Assembly: GCF_001050115.1 (NCBI RefSeq)
Contig: NZ_CP012024.1
Location: 166,001-230,000, forward strand
DNA: 64,000 bases
Direction of reading: 5' to 3'
Source of the DNA: Bacillus smithii
Lineage (GTDB): Bacteria > Bacillota > Bacilli > Bacillales > DSM-4216
In this document: piece by piece, positions 1-11,760 of the stretch
Layout: every line of letters begins with the position of its first letter
Position numbering within the stretch: the first letter of the stretch is position 1
Made by a program: the position numbers and the translations under genes
The notes under the pieces: model-generated
Told to the model about the DNA's origin: nothing
What the model saw: only the letters and a program-made list of their open reading frames with translations
Database searches by the model: none

Positions 1-2664
<2,664 letters not shown>

Positions 2665-2787
2665 AGAAAGCGCGAAATCGGTGAAACTGCTTCTTCTATC
2701 TAGTTTTGAAGGAATAATTTTTTCCTAAATATCCATTTGTTATTGCAATCTGCATAATTTATGTTATAATATTACCTGTCTTGAACG

Positions 2788-2903
<116 letters not shown>

Positions 2904-2911
2904 GATATCGT

Positions 2912-2986
2912 TCCGCAGTAGCTCAGTGGTAGAGCAATCGGCTGTTAACCGATCGGTCGTAGGTTCGAATCCTACCTGCGGAGCCA
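2912..2986 (+). tRNA. tRNA-Asn (GTT)
   Basis: First tRNA after the 5S gene. The acceptor stem TCCGCAG/CTGCGGA, the anticodon loop with GTT, the T loop GTTCGAAT and an encoded GCCA tail are all visible. Confidence 0.97.
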
Positions 2987-2987
2987 T

Positions 2988-3060
2988 GCTTCCATAGCTC
3001 AGCAGGTAGAGCACTTCCATGGTAAGGAAGAGGTCACCGGTTCGAGCCCGGTTGGAAGCT
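2988..3060 (+). tRNA. tRNA-Thr (GGT)
   Basis: The acceptor stem GCTTCCA/TGGAAGC closes a cloverleaf whose anticodon stem CTTCC/GGAAG holds the loop ATGGTAA, giving anticodon GGT. The discriminator is T and CCA is not encoded. It begins one base after tRNA-Asn ends. Confidence 0.96.
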
Positions 3061-3076
3061 TTCCTGTGATTTTTTT

Positions 3077-3148
3077 GGCCCGTTGGTCAAGTGGTTAAGA
3101 CACCGCCCTTTCACGGCGGTAACACGGGTTCGAATCCCGTACGGGTCA
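3077..3148 (+). tRNA. tRNA-Glu (TTC)
   Basis: Acceptor stem GGCCCGT/ACGGGTC, with one G-T pair, and an anticodon loop carrying TTC. CCA is not encoded. Confidence 0.96.
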
Positions 3149-3156
3149 TCCTCAAT

Positions 3157-3232
3157 GGAGGTTTAGCTCAGCTGGGAGAGCACTTGCCTTACAAGCAAGG
3201 GGTCGGCGGTTCGATCCCGTCAACCTCCACCA
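3157..3232 (+). tRNA. tRNA-Val (TAC)
   Basis: Acceptor stem GGAGGTT/AACCTCC, anticodon stem CTTGC/GCAAG with loop CTTACAA, so the anticodon is TAC. The ACCA tail is encoded. Confidence 0.96.
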
Positions 3233-3243
3233 TACTTAAACAA

Positions 3244-3319
<76 letters not shown>

Positions 3320-3324
3320 GCAGC

Positions 3325-3409
3325 GGAGGGGTAGCGAAGTGGCTAAACGCGGCGGACTGTAAATCCGCTCCCTCAGGGTTCGGCGGTTCGAATCCGTCCC
3401 CCTCCACCA
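3325..3409 (+). tRNA. tRNA-Tyr (GTA)
   Basis: An 85-nt class II tRNA with a long variable arm (between 3370 and 3382), acceptor stem GGAGGGG/CCCCTCC, anticodon GTA and encoded ACCA. Confidence 0.96.
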
Positions 3410-3465
3410 TTTAATTTTGAATAGTTTTTGTATCGTTGGATATCCTAATAATGTTCATTCATCAT

Positions 3466-3540
3466 TGGGCTATAGCCAAGCGGTAAGGCAACGGACTTTG
3501 ACTCCGTCATGCGCTGGTTCGAATCCAGCTAGCCCAGCCA
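3466..3540 (+). tRNA. tRNA-Gln (TTG)
   Basis: Acceptor stem TGGGCTA/TAGCCCA, anticodon TTG, encoded GCCA. A 56-bp gap separates it from tRNA-Tyr, and a terminator-like hairpin follows it. Confidence 0.96.
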
Positions 3541-3549
3541 TTATTGTTG

Positions 3550-3570
3550 ATCCTTTTGAAGGATTTTTTT
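3550..3570 (+). terminator. intrinsic terminator inside the tRNA cluster
   Basis: The short stem ATCCTT/AAGGAT with a 3-nt loop is followed by a run of Ts, immediately downstream of tRNA-Gln. It suggests that Lys, Gly and Ala tRNAs are partly uncoupled from the rRNA transcript. Confidence 0.6.
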
Positions 3571-3583
3571 ATTGTTTTTTGAT

Positions 3584-3656
3584 GAGCCATTAGCTCAGTA
3601 GGTAGAGCATCTGACTTTTAATCAGAGGGTCGGAGGTTCGAATCCTCCATGGCTCA
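3584..3656 (+). tRNA. tRNA-Lys (TTT)
   Basis: Acceptor stem GAGCCAT/ATGGCTC, anticodon loop CTTTTAA (TTT). CCA is not encoded. Confidence 0.96.
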
Positions 3657-3669
3657 TTGTTTTGTATTT

Positions 3670-3741
3670 GCGGAAGTAGTTTAGTGGTAGAACACCACCT
3701 TCCCAAGGTGGGGGTCGCGGGTTCGAGTCCCGTCTTCCGCT
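3670..3741 (+). tRNA. tRNA-Gly (CCC)
   Basis: The body matches the usual Bacillus tRNA-Gly(GCC) (acceptor GCGGAAG/CTTCCGC), but the anticodon loop between CCACC and GGTGG reads TTCCCAA, giving anticodon CCC. CCA is not encoded. It would read only GGG codons unless modified. Confidence 0.9.
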
Positions 3742-3759
3742 CTATTTGCCGGAAGATAT

Positions 3760-3832
3760 GGGGCCTTAGCTCAGCTGGGAGAGTGCCTGCATCGCACGCA
3801 GGAGGTCAGCGGTTCGATCCCGCTAGGCTCCA
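3760..3832 (+). tRNA. tRNA-Ala (CGC)
   Basis: Acceptor stem GGGGCCT/AGGCTCC. The anticodon stem CCTGC/GCAGG holds loop ATCGCAC, so the anticodon is CGC instead of the TGC that this tRNA body usually carries in Bacillus. CCA is not encoded. Confidence 0.9.
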
Positions 3833-3864
3833 TTTTCAGTTCAGATAGGAAGCTTACGTTTTTT

Positions 3865-3893
3865 GCCTTAAACCGTTAGGTTTGAGGCTTTTT
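3865..3893 (+). terminator. terminator of the rRNA-tRNA operon
   Basis: An imperfect stem (GCCTTAAACC with GGTTTGAGGC, 4-nt loop GTTA) is followed by TTTTT. It closes the tRNA cluster 33 bp after tRNA-Ala. Confidence 0.85.
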
Positions 3894-4188
3894 CTATTTG
3901 GATCAGCTCTAGATACATTATCATTTGATTCTTAATTTAAGTAGGAAGAAAATGTTTCTAATTTTAAGACAAAATAATGATATTCTTGATTTTAATCTAA
4001 TAGACTTTCGTTTGGACGAACTTTCGCATTGCGGATGTTGTTTACAAACAAAATTGTTCGAAGAGTGGGAAAGATTCTGCTGTACTTGAAATTCAAAAAA
4101 TCTCTTCCAAATATAAAGCGGCCATAGCAGCGGTTGCATTTATGTCCATTTCATAGACAGCAGCCTCCTGCATACGAGGTTGCTGCGT
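3894..4188. other. intergenic stretch, no supported gene
   Basis: About 300 bp of AT-rich sequence. No frame with a ribosome binding site or recognisable family was seen. An imperfect inverted repeat (4162-4187, CAGCAGCCTC with GAGGTTGCTG) just beyond the Spo0E-like gene may act as its transcription end. Confidence 0.4.
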
Positions 4189-4350
4189 TTATTTTGGACT
4201 TTTAGATTCATACAGATTCAAAAGCTGATCCAGCTTTACACTTAATGCAAGCACTTCATCATTTGCAAAAGAAGTTTTCATTGCCTGGGAAATCATTTCA
4301 ACTCGGCAGTTTTCAATTTGAAGAAGCAAGTCATGTTCTGTTGTTGACAT
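4189..4350 (-). CDS. Spo0E-family aspartyl-phosphate phosphatase, 53 aa
   Basis: This tiny gene reads MSTTEHDLLLQIEN at its N terminus and ends in the segment SVKLDQLLNLYESK. The pattern S-x-x-L-D-x-x-[LI]-x-x-Y is the hallmark of Spo0E-type phosphatases, two-helix proteins that dephosphorylate the response regulator Spo0A-P and delay sporulation. The length of 53 residues is normal for the family. The ATG at 4350 is preceded on the minus strand by GGTGAT about 6 bp upstream. The gene is divergent from sigW, with about 165 bp between the starts. Several Spo0E paralogues usually occur per Bacillus genome, so no paralogue name is assigned. Confidence 0.82.
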   Translation of the reverse strand: MSTTEHDLLLQIENCRVEMISQAMKTSFANDEVLALSVKLDQLLNLYESKSPK

Positions 4351-4453
4351 TGTCTATCACCGCTTTTGCTGATTTTTATTATTATCATATCCGTTTTCAA
4401 AAATGTGCAAACTTGATTAGGTCAATATTTGTTATGATGGAAGAGAAGATTTT

Positions 4454-4480
4454 TGAAACTTTCTTTTTCGTTGATTCGTA
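4454..4480 (+). promoter_or_regulatory. SigW-type autoregulatory promoter
   Basis: TGAAAC at 4454-4459 and CGTA at 4477-4480 are separated by 17 bp, 35 bp upstream of the sigW start. This matches the established ECF sigma-W promoter pattern, so sigW-rsiW is expected to be positively autoregulated. Confidence 0.85.
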
Positions 4481-4515
4481 TTTATATATTGCCGCTGGAG
4501 CGGGGGTACAAGTGA

Positions 4516-5079
4516 ATGGATGTTTTTATTAGAAAAAAAATAAGGCAAGTGCTTAAGGGCGATCAGAACGCATTTGGAGAGATTGTGGAAATTTATAAAG
4601 ATAAAGTGTATCAGCTTTGTTATCGGATGCTGGGAAATCGGCATGAGTCAGAAGATGTAGCACAAGAAGCGTTTTTACGTGCTTATCTCAACATTCGACG
4701 GTATGATGAAAATCGAAAATTTTCAACCTGGCTGTATCGAATTACGACCAATCTTTGCATTGATCGAATAAGAAAGAAAAAACCGGACTACCATTTAGAT
4801 GCAGATATAGAAGGATCTGAAAATTTAACGCTGTATTCGCAAATTGCTTCATCCAGCCACCTGCCGGAGCAAGAAGTAGAACATATGGAATTACAAGAGT
4901 CGATTCAGCAAGCGATTTTAAAGCTTCCTGAAAAATACAGAGCGGTCATAATATTAAAATACATGGAAGAATTATCTGTCGAAGAAATCGCAGGAATATT
5001 GGATATGCCGGTTGGGACGGTAAAAACAAGATTACATAGGGGCCGAGAAGCTCTTCGAAAACATTTGCGCAAATTATAG
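4516..5079 (+). CDS. sigW: ECF RNA polymerase sigma factor SigW
   Basis: A 187-residue extracytoplasmic-function sigma factor. Region 2 (about residues 20-90) carries DVAQEAFLRAY and the segment FSTWLYRITTNLCIDRIRKK, which bind core polymerase and the -10 element. Region 4 (about 125-185) has LPEKYRAVIILKYMEELS and the helix-turn-helix EIAGILDMPVGTVKTRLHRG. In Bacillus, SigW controls the response to envelope stress, antimicrobial peptides and detergents. It is followed directly by its anti-sigma gene and then the c-di-AMP/glm genes, the same order as in B. subtilis. The ATG at 4516 lies about 10 bp after GGAGCGGGGG. Confidence 0.95.
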   Translation: MDVFIRKKIRQVLKGDQNAFGEIVEIYKDKVYQLCYRMLGNRHESEDVAQEAFLRAYLNIRRYDENRKFSTWLYRITTNLCIDRIRKKKPDYHLDADIEGSENLTLYSQIASSSHLPEQEVEHMELQESIQQAILKLPEKYRAVIILKYMEELSVEEIAGILDMPVGTVKTRLHRGREALRKHLRKL

Positions 5080-5098
5080 CGAGGGGATGAGCTACAAG

Positions 5099-5701
5099 AT
5101 GAACGCAGACTGCCAAAAAGAAATAACGCGCTATATGCATGAGTATTTAGATGGTGAACTGCCAAAAGAACAAGTTGTCAAACTAAGGGAACATTTGGAG
5201 CAATGCCAAGATTGCCATCAGCATTTTCAAGAATTGAAACAGTCTATTATGTTTGTGAGGGGTCTTTCCAATAGCGTGAAAGCTCCTGAGCATTTTACCG
5301 AAAATGTTTTATCACTGTTGCCAAAAGAAAAAAGAACGATAAAACTGCAGAGATGGTTCCATCTCCATCCATTTTTGACTGCTTGCGCTATATTTTTTGT
5401 CTTTATGATGGGGTCGTTTGTCGCTTTGTGGGAGCAAGATCAACAGTTTTCATTTACGAAGCAGCCCAATCTTGTTGTGAAAGGAAATACGGTCATTGTT
5501 CCAAAAGGGAAAACAGTGAAGGGAGATCTTGTTGTTCGGAACGGAGACATCCGAATTGAGGGAGAAGTGGATGGGGATGTTACGGTCATTAATGGTGAAA
5601 AATACATGGCGTCTGCCGGAAAAGTGACCGGGAATATAGAAGAGATTCATCAGATGTTTGAATGGCTTTGGTTTCATATGAAAGAATTGGTAGCGCAGTG
5701 A
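5099..5701 (+). CDS. rsiW: anti-sigma-W factor RsiW
   Basis: A membrane-bound anti-sigma factor that holds SigW inactive until regulated proteolysis releases it. The N-terminal zinc-binding anti-sigma (ZAS) domain has the H-x3-C-x2-C motif in EHLEQCQDC. One transmembrane segment follows around residues 85-105 (FLTACAIFFVFMMGSFVALW), then an extracytoplasmic part with hydrophobic and acidic repeats. The preferred start is the ATG at 5099, 12 bp after GAGGGG. An in-frame ATG at 5087 abuts the GAGGGG directly and is less likely. The gene starts about 20 bp after sigW and is co-transcribed with it. Confidence 0.93.
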   Translation: MNADCQKEITRYMHEYLDGELPKEQVVKLREHLEQCQDCHQHFQELKQSIMFVRGLSNSVKAPEHFTENVLSLLPKEKRTIKLQRWFHLHPFLTACAIFFVFMMGSFVALWEQDQQFSFTKQPNLVVKGNTVIVPKGKTVKGDLVVRNGDIRIEGEVDGDVTVINGEKYMASAGKVTGNIEEIHQMFEWLWFHMKELVAQ

Positions 5702-5842
5702 AAGGCATCTTAAGCTCTTAAAATAATTCCAATCTTGTCCCATTGTTTGATTTAAGTTCGATGTCTGAAGTATGATATAATAAATTCATTGGAAAGAGGC
5801 CCCTATACGGCTATTTTTCATTACATTATTGGAGGATGTAAT

Positions 5843-6685
5843 ATGCCGTTTTTAAGGAATTTTGATAATTTTTCAATACTGGATTATTTATCCAATATTA
5901 TAGATATTTTGCTTGTTTGGTTTGTCATTTACAAAATACTGACCCTTATACGTGGAACAAAAGCTGTTCAGCTGCTGAAAGGAATTTTCGTCATTATCAT
6001 TGTTCGAGGTTTCAGCGGCGTCCTTGGCTTTCATACTTTAAGTTGGATGATGGAACAGGCTTTGACATGGGGTTTTTTAGCCGTCATCATCATTTTTCAA
6101 CCGGAACTCAGGCGAGCGCTGGAACAGCTGGGGCGGGGAAGATTCTTTTCGCGCCGCAGTTTAGCACAAGAAGATGAAGAGCAAATGCATCTCATTGAAT
6201 CCATGGCCAAAGCGGTGAACTATATGGCTAAGCGTAGAATTGGCGCGCTCATTTCCATAGAAAGGGAAACGGGGATGACCGATTATATTGAAACGGGGAT
6301 CCCTTTAAATTCTAAAGTATCCTCCGAATTATTGATTAACATTTTTATCCCTAATACACCACTACATGACGGGGCGGTCATTATCCAAAAAAATCAAATT
6401 GCAGCTGCTGCTTGTTACCTGCCGTTGTCTGAAAGTCCCTTTATCTCTAAAGAGTTAGGAACTAGACACAGGGCTGCCCTCGGTATCAGCGAAGTGACCG
6501 ATAGTTTAACCATCGTGGTATCAGAGGAGACAGGCTCCGTTTCAGTCACGAAAAATGGAGAGCTGCATCGAGATCTATCTGCAGAAGACTTCCAACAACT
6601 TTTGGAAAAAGAACTGCTCCTGGGAAAATCGAAACATGGATCCTCGACTCTGTGGAGCTGGAGGGGAAAACGAAAAAATGGATAG
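5843..6685 (+). CDS. cdaA: diadenylate cyclase CdaA (c-di-AMP synthase)
   Basis: A membrane diadenylate cyclase that makes c-di-AMP from two ATP, controlling potassium and osmolyte uptake and cell-wall balance. The protein (280 aa) starts with three transmembrane helices in about the first 90 residues, followed by a DAC domain with the two signature motifs, DGA (in PLHDGAVII) and RHR (in GTRHRAALGISE). The start at 5843 has GGAGGATG upstream and gives MPFLRNF; the longer frame lacks a binding site. Its end overlaps cdaR by 8 bp, and glmM follows, the conserved cdaA-cdaR-glmM arrangement in which CdaR and GlmM modulate the cyclase. Confidence 0.96.
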   Translation: MPFLRNFDNFSILDYLSNIIDILLVWFVIYKILTLIRGTKAVQLLKGIFVIIIVRGFSGVLGFHTLSWMMEQALTWGFLAVIIIFQPELRRALEQLGRGRFFSRRSLAQEDEEQMHLIESMAKAVNYMAKRRIGALISIERETGMTDYIETGIPLNSKVSSELLINIFIPNTPLHDGAVIIQKNQIAAAACYLPLSESPFISKELGTRHRAALGISEVTDSLTIVVSEETGSVSVTKNGELHRDLSAEDFQQLLEKELLLGKSKHGSSTLWSWRGKRKNG

Positions 6686-7997
6686 ATGGATTGAAAGCCC
6701 TTGGGTATTGAGAATTTTAGCGCTGTTTTTGGCAATATTATTATATATGTCAGTTAACGTGGAAGAAGTGGATTTGAAGAAAAAAACGGAAAATGTTCCT
6801 AACGATAATGTTGCGACGATAGAAGATGTGCCGGTGGATGTATATTACGATTCGGATAATCTTGTGGTATCCGGAGTCCCACAAACAGTAAGTGTAACGA
6901 TCGAGGGTCCAAAAAGCATTGTACAGTCCACAAAAGCGCTGAAAGATTTTAAAGTGTATGTGGATCTATCCAATCTAGGGGTAGGGACTCATGATGTTCC
7001 TATAAAATATGACAATATATCGAATCAATTAAAAGTGAAAATTGAACCTGCTTATGCAGAGGTTTCCATTCAAGAAAAAGTGACAAAAGAATTTAAAGTG
7101 GGAGCGGAAATCAGCGATGGCATGCTGGGGAACGGCTACCAAGTGGATAGTTTGTCTGTCAGTCCTAAAACAGTGGAAATCACCGGGGCTAAAGACGTAA
7201 TTAATCAAATTGCGTATGTGAAAGCAACCCTTGACAGCGATGAGCTGATCGATGGTGAATTTACAGGAAAAGCAAGGGTGCGTGTACTGGACAGCGAGTT
7301 GAATAAATTGGATGTAGCTGTCGATCCCGAGACGGTGGAAGTAACAGTAAAAGTCAAAAATCCAAATAAAAAAGTGCCTGTGTCTGTAAAAGAAATAGGG
7401 AATCCTCCGGAAGGCGTGAGCATTAAGGATATTGACATAGATCCAAAAGAAGTAACCGTCTACGGCAAAGAATCGGCGTTGGATAAATTAAATAATGTGG
7501 AAATCAATATAGATTTAAGTAAAATAAAAAGGGATACGGTAAAAGAGGTTCCAATTCATTTGAAAGAAGGCTTGAATTATGTTTCGCCTCAAAAAGTAAA
7601 AATTGTCGTTTCAGTGGATAAAAGAACCAAGCCAAAAGAGGACGAGAACGGAACTGCTGAGATTACGCCTGATGACAATCAAACTCAAACAAACGACACG
7701 AATTCACCGAATTCCGTCATAACGAAAACGATTGCTGATATCCCGATCGAAACTCGAGGGTTAAGCGATGATTACGTTCTTGATTCGATGTCTCCCTCAA
7801 CTGTAAATGCGGAGGTAACCGGGGAAGAGAGCGTCGTCGACAAATTGAGCAAAGACGATTTTTCCCTGTTCATAGACCTTTCCGGTTTGACAGTGGGGGA
7901 ACATCAGCTAAAGATTGAAGGAGACGGACACAACAATACAGATTGGAAACTATCGGATGATCAAGTAAACGTTCAATTATCGGTAAAAAAACGTTAG
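6678..7997 (+). CDS. cdaR: CdaA regulatory protein CdaR (YbbR-domain)
   Basis: A 439-residue protein with an N-terminal membrane anchor (about residues 9-27, [18 protein letters not shown]) followed by four tandem YbbR domains on the outer face, roughly at 45-130, 135-225, 226-320 and 350-439. A low-complexity, Asn/Thr-rich linker (about 325-345) precedes the last domain. CdaR binds CdaA and regulates c-di-AMP synthesis. Start at 6678: GGAGGGG lies upstream and the residues [11 protein letters not shown] match the family N terminus; the upstream in-frame extension lies within cdaA coding sequence. Translationally coupled to cdaA. Confidence 0.94.
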   Translation: MDRWIESPWVLRILALFLAILLYMSVNVEEVDLKKKTENVPNDNVATIEDVPVDVYYDSDNLVVSGVPQTVSVTIEGPKSIVQSTKALKDFKVYVDLSNLGVGTHDVPIKYDNISNQLKVKIEPAYAEVSIQEKVTKEFKVGAEISDGMLGNGYQVDSLSVSPKTVEITGAKDVINQIAYVKATLDSDELIDGEFTGKARVRVLDSELNKLDVAVDPETVEVTVKVKNPNKKVPVSVKEIGNPPEGVSIKDIDIDPKEVTVYGKESALDKLNNVEINIDLSKIKRDTVKEVPIHLKEGLNYVSPQKVKIVVSVDKRTKPKEDENGTAEITPDDNQTQTNDTNSPNSVITKTIADIPIETRGLSDDYVLDSMSPSTVNAEVTGEESVVDKLSKDDFSLFIDLSGLTVGEHQLKIEGDGHNNTDWKLSDDQVNVQLSVKKR

Positions 7998-8037
7998 TAT
8001 ACCTGGATGGATAGTTTATAAAGGAGCGATGAAGATA

Positions 8038-9384
8038 ATGGGAAAATACTTCGGTACGGATGGAGTTAGAGGGGTGGCTAATTCGGAGTTGACGCCTGAG
8101 TTAGCTTTCAAATTAGGGCGTTTTGGCGGCTATGTGCTCACGAAAAACGCGAAACGACCTAAAGTATTAATTGGGCGAGACACCCGTATTTCCGGCCACA
8201 TGCTGGAAGGAGCGCTCGTAGCAGGTCTGTTATCGATTGGAGCGGAAGTGATGCGTTTAGGTGTTATCTCCACTCCGGGTGTTGCTTTCTTGACAAAAGT
8301 AATGGGAGCTCAAGCGGGCGTTATGATTTCTGCTTCTCATAATCCAGTGGCTGATAATGGCATCAAATTTTTTGGTCCGGACGGTTTTAAACTTTCCGAT
8401 GACGAGGAATTGGAAATTGAAAAGCTTTTAGATACGAATGAAGACAATCTTCCTCGCCCGATTGGAAAAGAACTTGGACAAGTAACGGATTATTTTGAAG
8501 GCGTGCAAAAATATATTCAGTATTTAAAACAGACTGTGGATGAAGATTTTGAAGGAATACATATTGCGTTGGATTGTGCTCACGGCGCAACCTCTTCGCT
8601 GGCCACTCATTTGTTTGCGGATCTTGAAGCTGATCTGTCGACAATGGGTGCGTCTCCAAACGGATTAAATATCAATGACGGAGTAGGGTCTACTCATCCG
8701 GAAGCGCTGGCTCAATTCGTAAAAGAAAAAGGCGCGGATGTAGGTTTGGCCTTTGACGGTGACGGCGATCGTCTTATTGCAGTGGATGAGAACGGCCAAA
8801 TCGTCGATGGCGATCAAATCATGTACATCTGTGCAAAGTATTTACAACAAGAAGGCCGTTTAAAGCAGTCGACCGTTGTGTCAACCGTTATGAGCAACCT
8901 TGGGTTCCATAAAGGACTGGAAGAGTTAGGAATCAAGAGTGTACAGACGGCTGTCGGCGACCGCTACGTTGTGGAAGAAATGAAGAAAAACAACTACAAC
9001 CTAGGGGGCGAACAGTCGGGACATATCATTTTCCTTGATTATAATACAACGGGGGATGGCCTTTTGACCGGGCTGCAGCTGGTGAACATTATGAAATTAA
9101 CCAAAAAACCGTTATCCGAGTTAGCTGCAGAAATGAAAAAATTTCCTCAAAAACTTGTAAACGTCCGTGTTACCGATAAACATAAAGCGTTGGAAAATGA
9201 AAAGGTGAAAAAAGCGATTCAAGAAGCGGAAGAAGAAATGAAAGGAAATGGCCGTATCCTTGTCCGGCCGTCGGGAACGGAACCTCTTGTCAGAGTGATG
9301 GCGGAAGCTCCTACAGAAGAAGAATGTAATCGCTATGTTGAAAAGATCGTCAATGTGGTAAAAGAAGAAATGGGGTTAGATTAA
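8038..9384 (+). CDS. glmM: phosphoglucosamine mutase GlmM
   Basis: This enzyme converts glucosamine-6-phosphate to glucosamine-1-phosphate for UDP-GlcNAc and peptidoglycan synthesis. The 448 residues include the phosphoserine loop ISASHNPV, the metal-binding loop [10 protein letters not shown] and the phosphate-binding loop [12 protein letters not shown] near the C terminus. The start at 8038 ([12 protein letters not shown]) has AAGGAG 11 bp upstream and gives exactly the usual Bacillus length; an ATG three codons earlier is possible. It lies 40 bp after cdaR and probably shares its operon, ending at the strong terminator that follows. Confidence 0.97.
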   Translation: MGKYFGTDGVRGVANSELTPELAFKLGRFGGYVLTKNAKRPKVLIGRDTRISGHMLEGALVAGLLSIGAEVMRLGVISTPGVAFLTKVMGAQAGVMISASHNPVADNGIKFFGPDGFKLSDDEELEIEKLLDTNEDNLPRPIGKELGQVTDYFEGVQKYIQYLKQTVDEDFEGIHIALDCAHGATSSLATHLFADLEADLSTMGASPNGLNINDGVGSTHPEALAQFVKEKGADVGLAFDGDGDRLIAVDENGQIVDGDQIMYICAKYLQQEGRLKQSTVVSTVMSNLGFHKGLEELGIKSVQTAVGDRYVVEEMKKNNYNLGGEQSGHIIFLDYNTTGDGLLTGLQLVNIMKLTKKPLSELAAEMKKFPQKLVNVRVTDKHKALENEKVKKAIQEAEEEMKGNGRILVRPSGTEPLVRVMAEAPTEEECNRYVEKIVNVVKEEMGLD

Positions 9385-9405
9385 TTTATAATATATAGAT
9401 ATATG

Positions 9406-9447
9406 ATATGCATAAGGAAACATTTTGATTCCTTATGCATATTTTTT
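9406..9447 (+). terminator. terminator after glmM
   Basis: A 14-bp perfect stem (ATATGCATAAGGAA with TTCCTTATGCATAT), 9-nt loop and T tract. It separates the cda-glmM operon from glmS. Confidence 0.92.
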
Positions 9448-9488
9448 ATAAAGAATGTGTATTTCTTCGTAATCTTTGATGTTTTTAG

Positions 9489-9518
9489 TTGACGAAATCC
9501 AAAAAAATAGTGTATGAT
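9489..9518 (+). promoter_or_regulatory. sigma-A promoter of glmS
   Basis: TTGACG at 9489-9494 and TATGAT at 9513-9518 with an 18-bp spacer. The start of transcription would fall about 60 nt before the ribozyme core. Confidence 0.75.
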
Positions 9519-9587
9519 TAACGTGTTTTGAATAAGTTTCCAAAAAGGAAAGGGGGATCAAGGTTTAGCACGTTGATTTGATAATAA

Positions 9588-9760
9588 TAGCGCCCGAACT
9601 AAGCCCAGAGCGGAGAAAACAGGCTTAGTTGACGAGGAGGAGGTTTATCGAGTTTTCGGCGGATGCCTCCCGGTTGAACGCACAGCCGTGAATTCTCTTC
9701 TTAAAACATCAGGGCGACCTGGTGGACAAAGGAAGGGAAATGCGATTTCAAGATAGCAGT
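9588..9760 (+). ncRNA. glmS glucosamine-6-phosphate ribozyme/riboswitch
   Basis: The glmS catalytic RNA core is recognisable: AGCGCCCGAACTAAG at the cleavage site (cut expected between A9589 and G9590), the pairing partner GGCTTAGTTGACGAGGA, the conserved block TTTTCGGCGGATGCCTCCCG, and ACAGCCGTGAATTC. On binding GlcN6P the RNA cleaves itself and the downstream glmS message is degraded, giving product feedback. The 3' border (P3-P4 extension) is approximate. It lies about 100 nt before the glmS start codon. Confidence 0.95.
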
Positions 9761-9801
9761 CGGATGTACTGACGAATGTTGATAAAATTGAAAACGGAGA
9801 T

Positions 9802-9839
9802 AAGGGGGCAGAAACGCCCCCGCGATTTCTTGCCCCCTT
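9802..9839 (+). promoter_or_regulatory. competing GC-rich hairpins before the glmS start
   Basis: GGGGGC at 9804-9809 can pair with GCCCCC at 9816-9821 (6-nt loop), or the longer AAGGGGGCA at 9802-9810 can pair with TGCCCCCTT at 9831-9839. The two foldings exclude each other, and the second ends a few bases before the glmS ribosome binding site. No long T tract follows the longer hairpin. The role is unknown. Confidence 0.55.
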
Positions 9840-9861
9840 GTCTAAAGGGAGGAAGAACACC

Positions 9862-11664
9862 ATGTGCGGAATTGTTGGTTATATTGGTAATCAAGATGCG
9901 AAAGAAATTTTGTTAAAAGGTCTAGAAAAACTTGAATATAGAGGCTATGATTCTGCTGGAATTGCTGTGAATAATGGCGAAGGCGTTCATGTGTTCAAAG
10001 AAAAAGGCCGTATTGCCGATCTGCGCAACAGTGTGGATAATAGTGTGAAAGCGAATATCGGAATTGGGCATACTCGCTGGGCTACACACGGAGTGCCAAG
10101 CAAAAGGAACGCCCATCCACATCAAAGTGCTTCAGGCCGTTTTACGATCGTTCATAACGGTGTAATCGAAAATTATGAAGAATTGAAACAACAATATTTG
10201 CAAGATGTTCCTTTGCAAAGCGATACGGATACGGAAGTCGTTGTTCAATTAATTGAACTGTTCGTCAACGAAGGAATGGAAGTCGAAGAAGCCATTAGAA
10301 AAACATTGAAACAAATTAAAGGTTCCTATGCAATTGCAGTGTTGGATGAACAAAATGCGGATACGATTTTTGTAGCGAAAAATAAAAGCCCGCTTCTTGT
10401 CGGCATCGGCGAATCCTTTAATGTAGTCGCTTCTGATGCGATGGCAATGCTTCAAGTAACGAATCAATTTAAAGAATTGATGGACCAAGAAATGGTCATT
10501 GTAACAAAAGATCGTGCAGTGATCAAAAATCTTGATGGAGAAGTAATCGAACGCGCTCCATTTACAGCTGAACTTGATGCAAGCGACATTGAAAAAGGTA
10601 CTTACCCTCATTATATGTTGAAAGAAATTGACGAACAGCCGCTAGTTATCCGCAAATTGATTCAAGCTTACCAAAACGAAAACGGGGAATTAGAAATTGA
10701 TCCTAAAATCGTAGAAGCCTTGAATCAATCGGACCGTCTCTATATTATAGCGGCCGGTACGAGCTACCATGCTGGTCTTGTTGGAAAACAATTGATTGAA
10801 AAAATGGCAAAAATTCCTGTGGAAGTTCATGTTGCCAGCGAATTTAGCTACAATATGCCGCTTTTATCTGAAAAACCGATGTTTATTTTCATTTCCCAAA
10901 GCGGTGAAACAGCAGACAGCCGTGCCGTTTTAGTTGAAACGAAAAAATTGGGCTATCCGGCGTTGACGATTACCAACGTACCGGGTTCGACATTGTCACG
11001 GGAAGCTGATTATACATTGCTTCTCCATGCCGGTCCGGAAATCGCCGTAGCATCGACAAAAGCGTACACAGCACAAATTGCTGTACTTGCTATCTTGGCG
11101 AACGTAACAGCGAAAGCACGCAATATTGCAGTTGATTTTGATCTAGTGAAAGAGCTGGGAATCGCAGCCAACGCAATGGAAATTCTTTGCGATGCCAAAG
11201 ATGAAATGGAACGAATCGCTCGGGAATATTTGGCAACTACACGCAATTGTTTCTTTATCGGCCGTTCTATCGACTATTTTGTCTGCTTGGAAGGTGCCTT
11301 AAAGTTAAAAGAAATTTCTTATATCCAAGCAGAAGGTTTTGCCGGCGGTGAACTGAAGCACGGTACGATTGCCTTAATTGAGGAAGGAACGCCTGTTATC
11401 GCACTGGCTACACAAGAAAACGTGAACTTAAGTATACGCGGAAATGTCAAGGAAGTCGTTGCTCGCGGCGCTAACCCTTGCGTGATTTCCATGAAAGGAC
11501 TGGAAATGGAATCAGACCGTTTCGTCATTCCGCAAATTCACGACTTGTTAACACCTCTTATCTCTGTTGTTCCGTTACAGCTTATTGCTTACTACGCAGC
11601 TCTGCATCGCGACTGCGATGTCGATAAACCGCGCAACCTGGCAAAAAGCGTAACGGTGGAATAA
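9862..11664 (+). CDS. glmS: glutamine-fructose-6-phosphate aminotransferase GlmS
   Basis: Makes glucosamine-6-phosphate from fructose-6-phosphate and glutamine, the first committed step to UDP-GlcNAc. The 600-residue protein has an N-terminal class II glutaminase domain whose catalytic Cys is residue 2 ([10 protein letters not shown]), with the conserved segments [18 protein letters not shown] and HNGVIENY. Two SIS sugar-isomerase domains follow (about 285-600), with [11 protein letters not shown] and the C-terminal segment [12 protein letters not shown]. The start at 9862 follows AAAGGGAGG; only Met-Cys permits maturation of the catalytic cysteine. Expression is controlled by the upstream ribozyme. 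Confidence 0.98.
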   Translation: MCGIVGYIGNQDAKEILLKGLEKLEYRGYDSAGIAVNNGEGVHVFKEKGRIADLRNSVDNSVKANIGIGHTRWATHGVPSKRNAHPHQSASGRFTIVHNGVIENYEELKQQYLQDVPLQSDTDTEVVVQLIELFVNEGMEVEEAIRKTLKQIKGSYAIAVLDEQNADTIFVAKNKSPLLVGIGESFNVVASDAMAMLQVTNQFKELMDQEMVIVTKDRAVIKNLDGEVIERAPFTAELDASDIEKGTYPHYMLKEIDEQPLVIRKLIQAYQNENGELEIDPKIVEALNQSDRLYIIAAGTSYHAGLVGKQLIEKMAKIPVEVHVASEFSYNMPLLSEKPMFIFISQSGETADSRAVLVETKKLGYPALTITNVPGSTLSREADYTLLLHAGPEIAVASTKAYTAQIAVLAILANVTAKARNIAVDFDLVKELGIAANAMEILCDAKDEMERIAREYLATTRNCFFIGRSIDYFVCLEGALKLKEISYIQAEGFAGGELKHGTIALIEEGTPVIALATQENVNLSIRGNVKEVVARGANPCVISMKGLEMESDRFVIPQIHDLLTPLISVVPLQLIAYYAALHRDCDVDKPRNLAKSVTVE

Positions 11665-11730
11665 AATAAGTTTTGTTCGTTGTGACCTAGTGTCTAGAAA
11701 AATTGGAACCTGAAATAAAATAACGTTTCG

Positions 11731-11760
11731 AAACCGAAGGTATTCTACCTTCGGTTTTTT
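11731..11760 (+). terminator. terminator after glmS
   Basis: AAACCGAAGGTA, 3-nt loop, TACCTTCGGT and a T run, 67 bp after the glmS stop. Confidence 0.92.

Noticed and set aside
3921-4139. 72-codon minus-strand frame downstream of the tRNAs
   Set aside because: No binding site, low complexity and no recognisable family.
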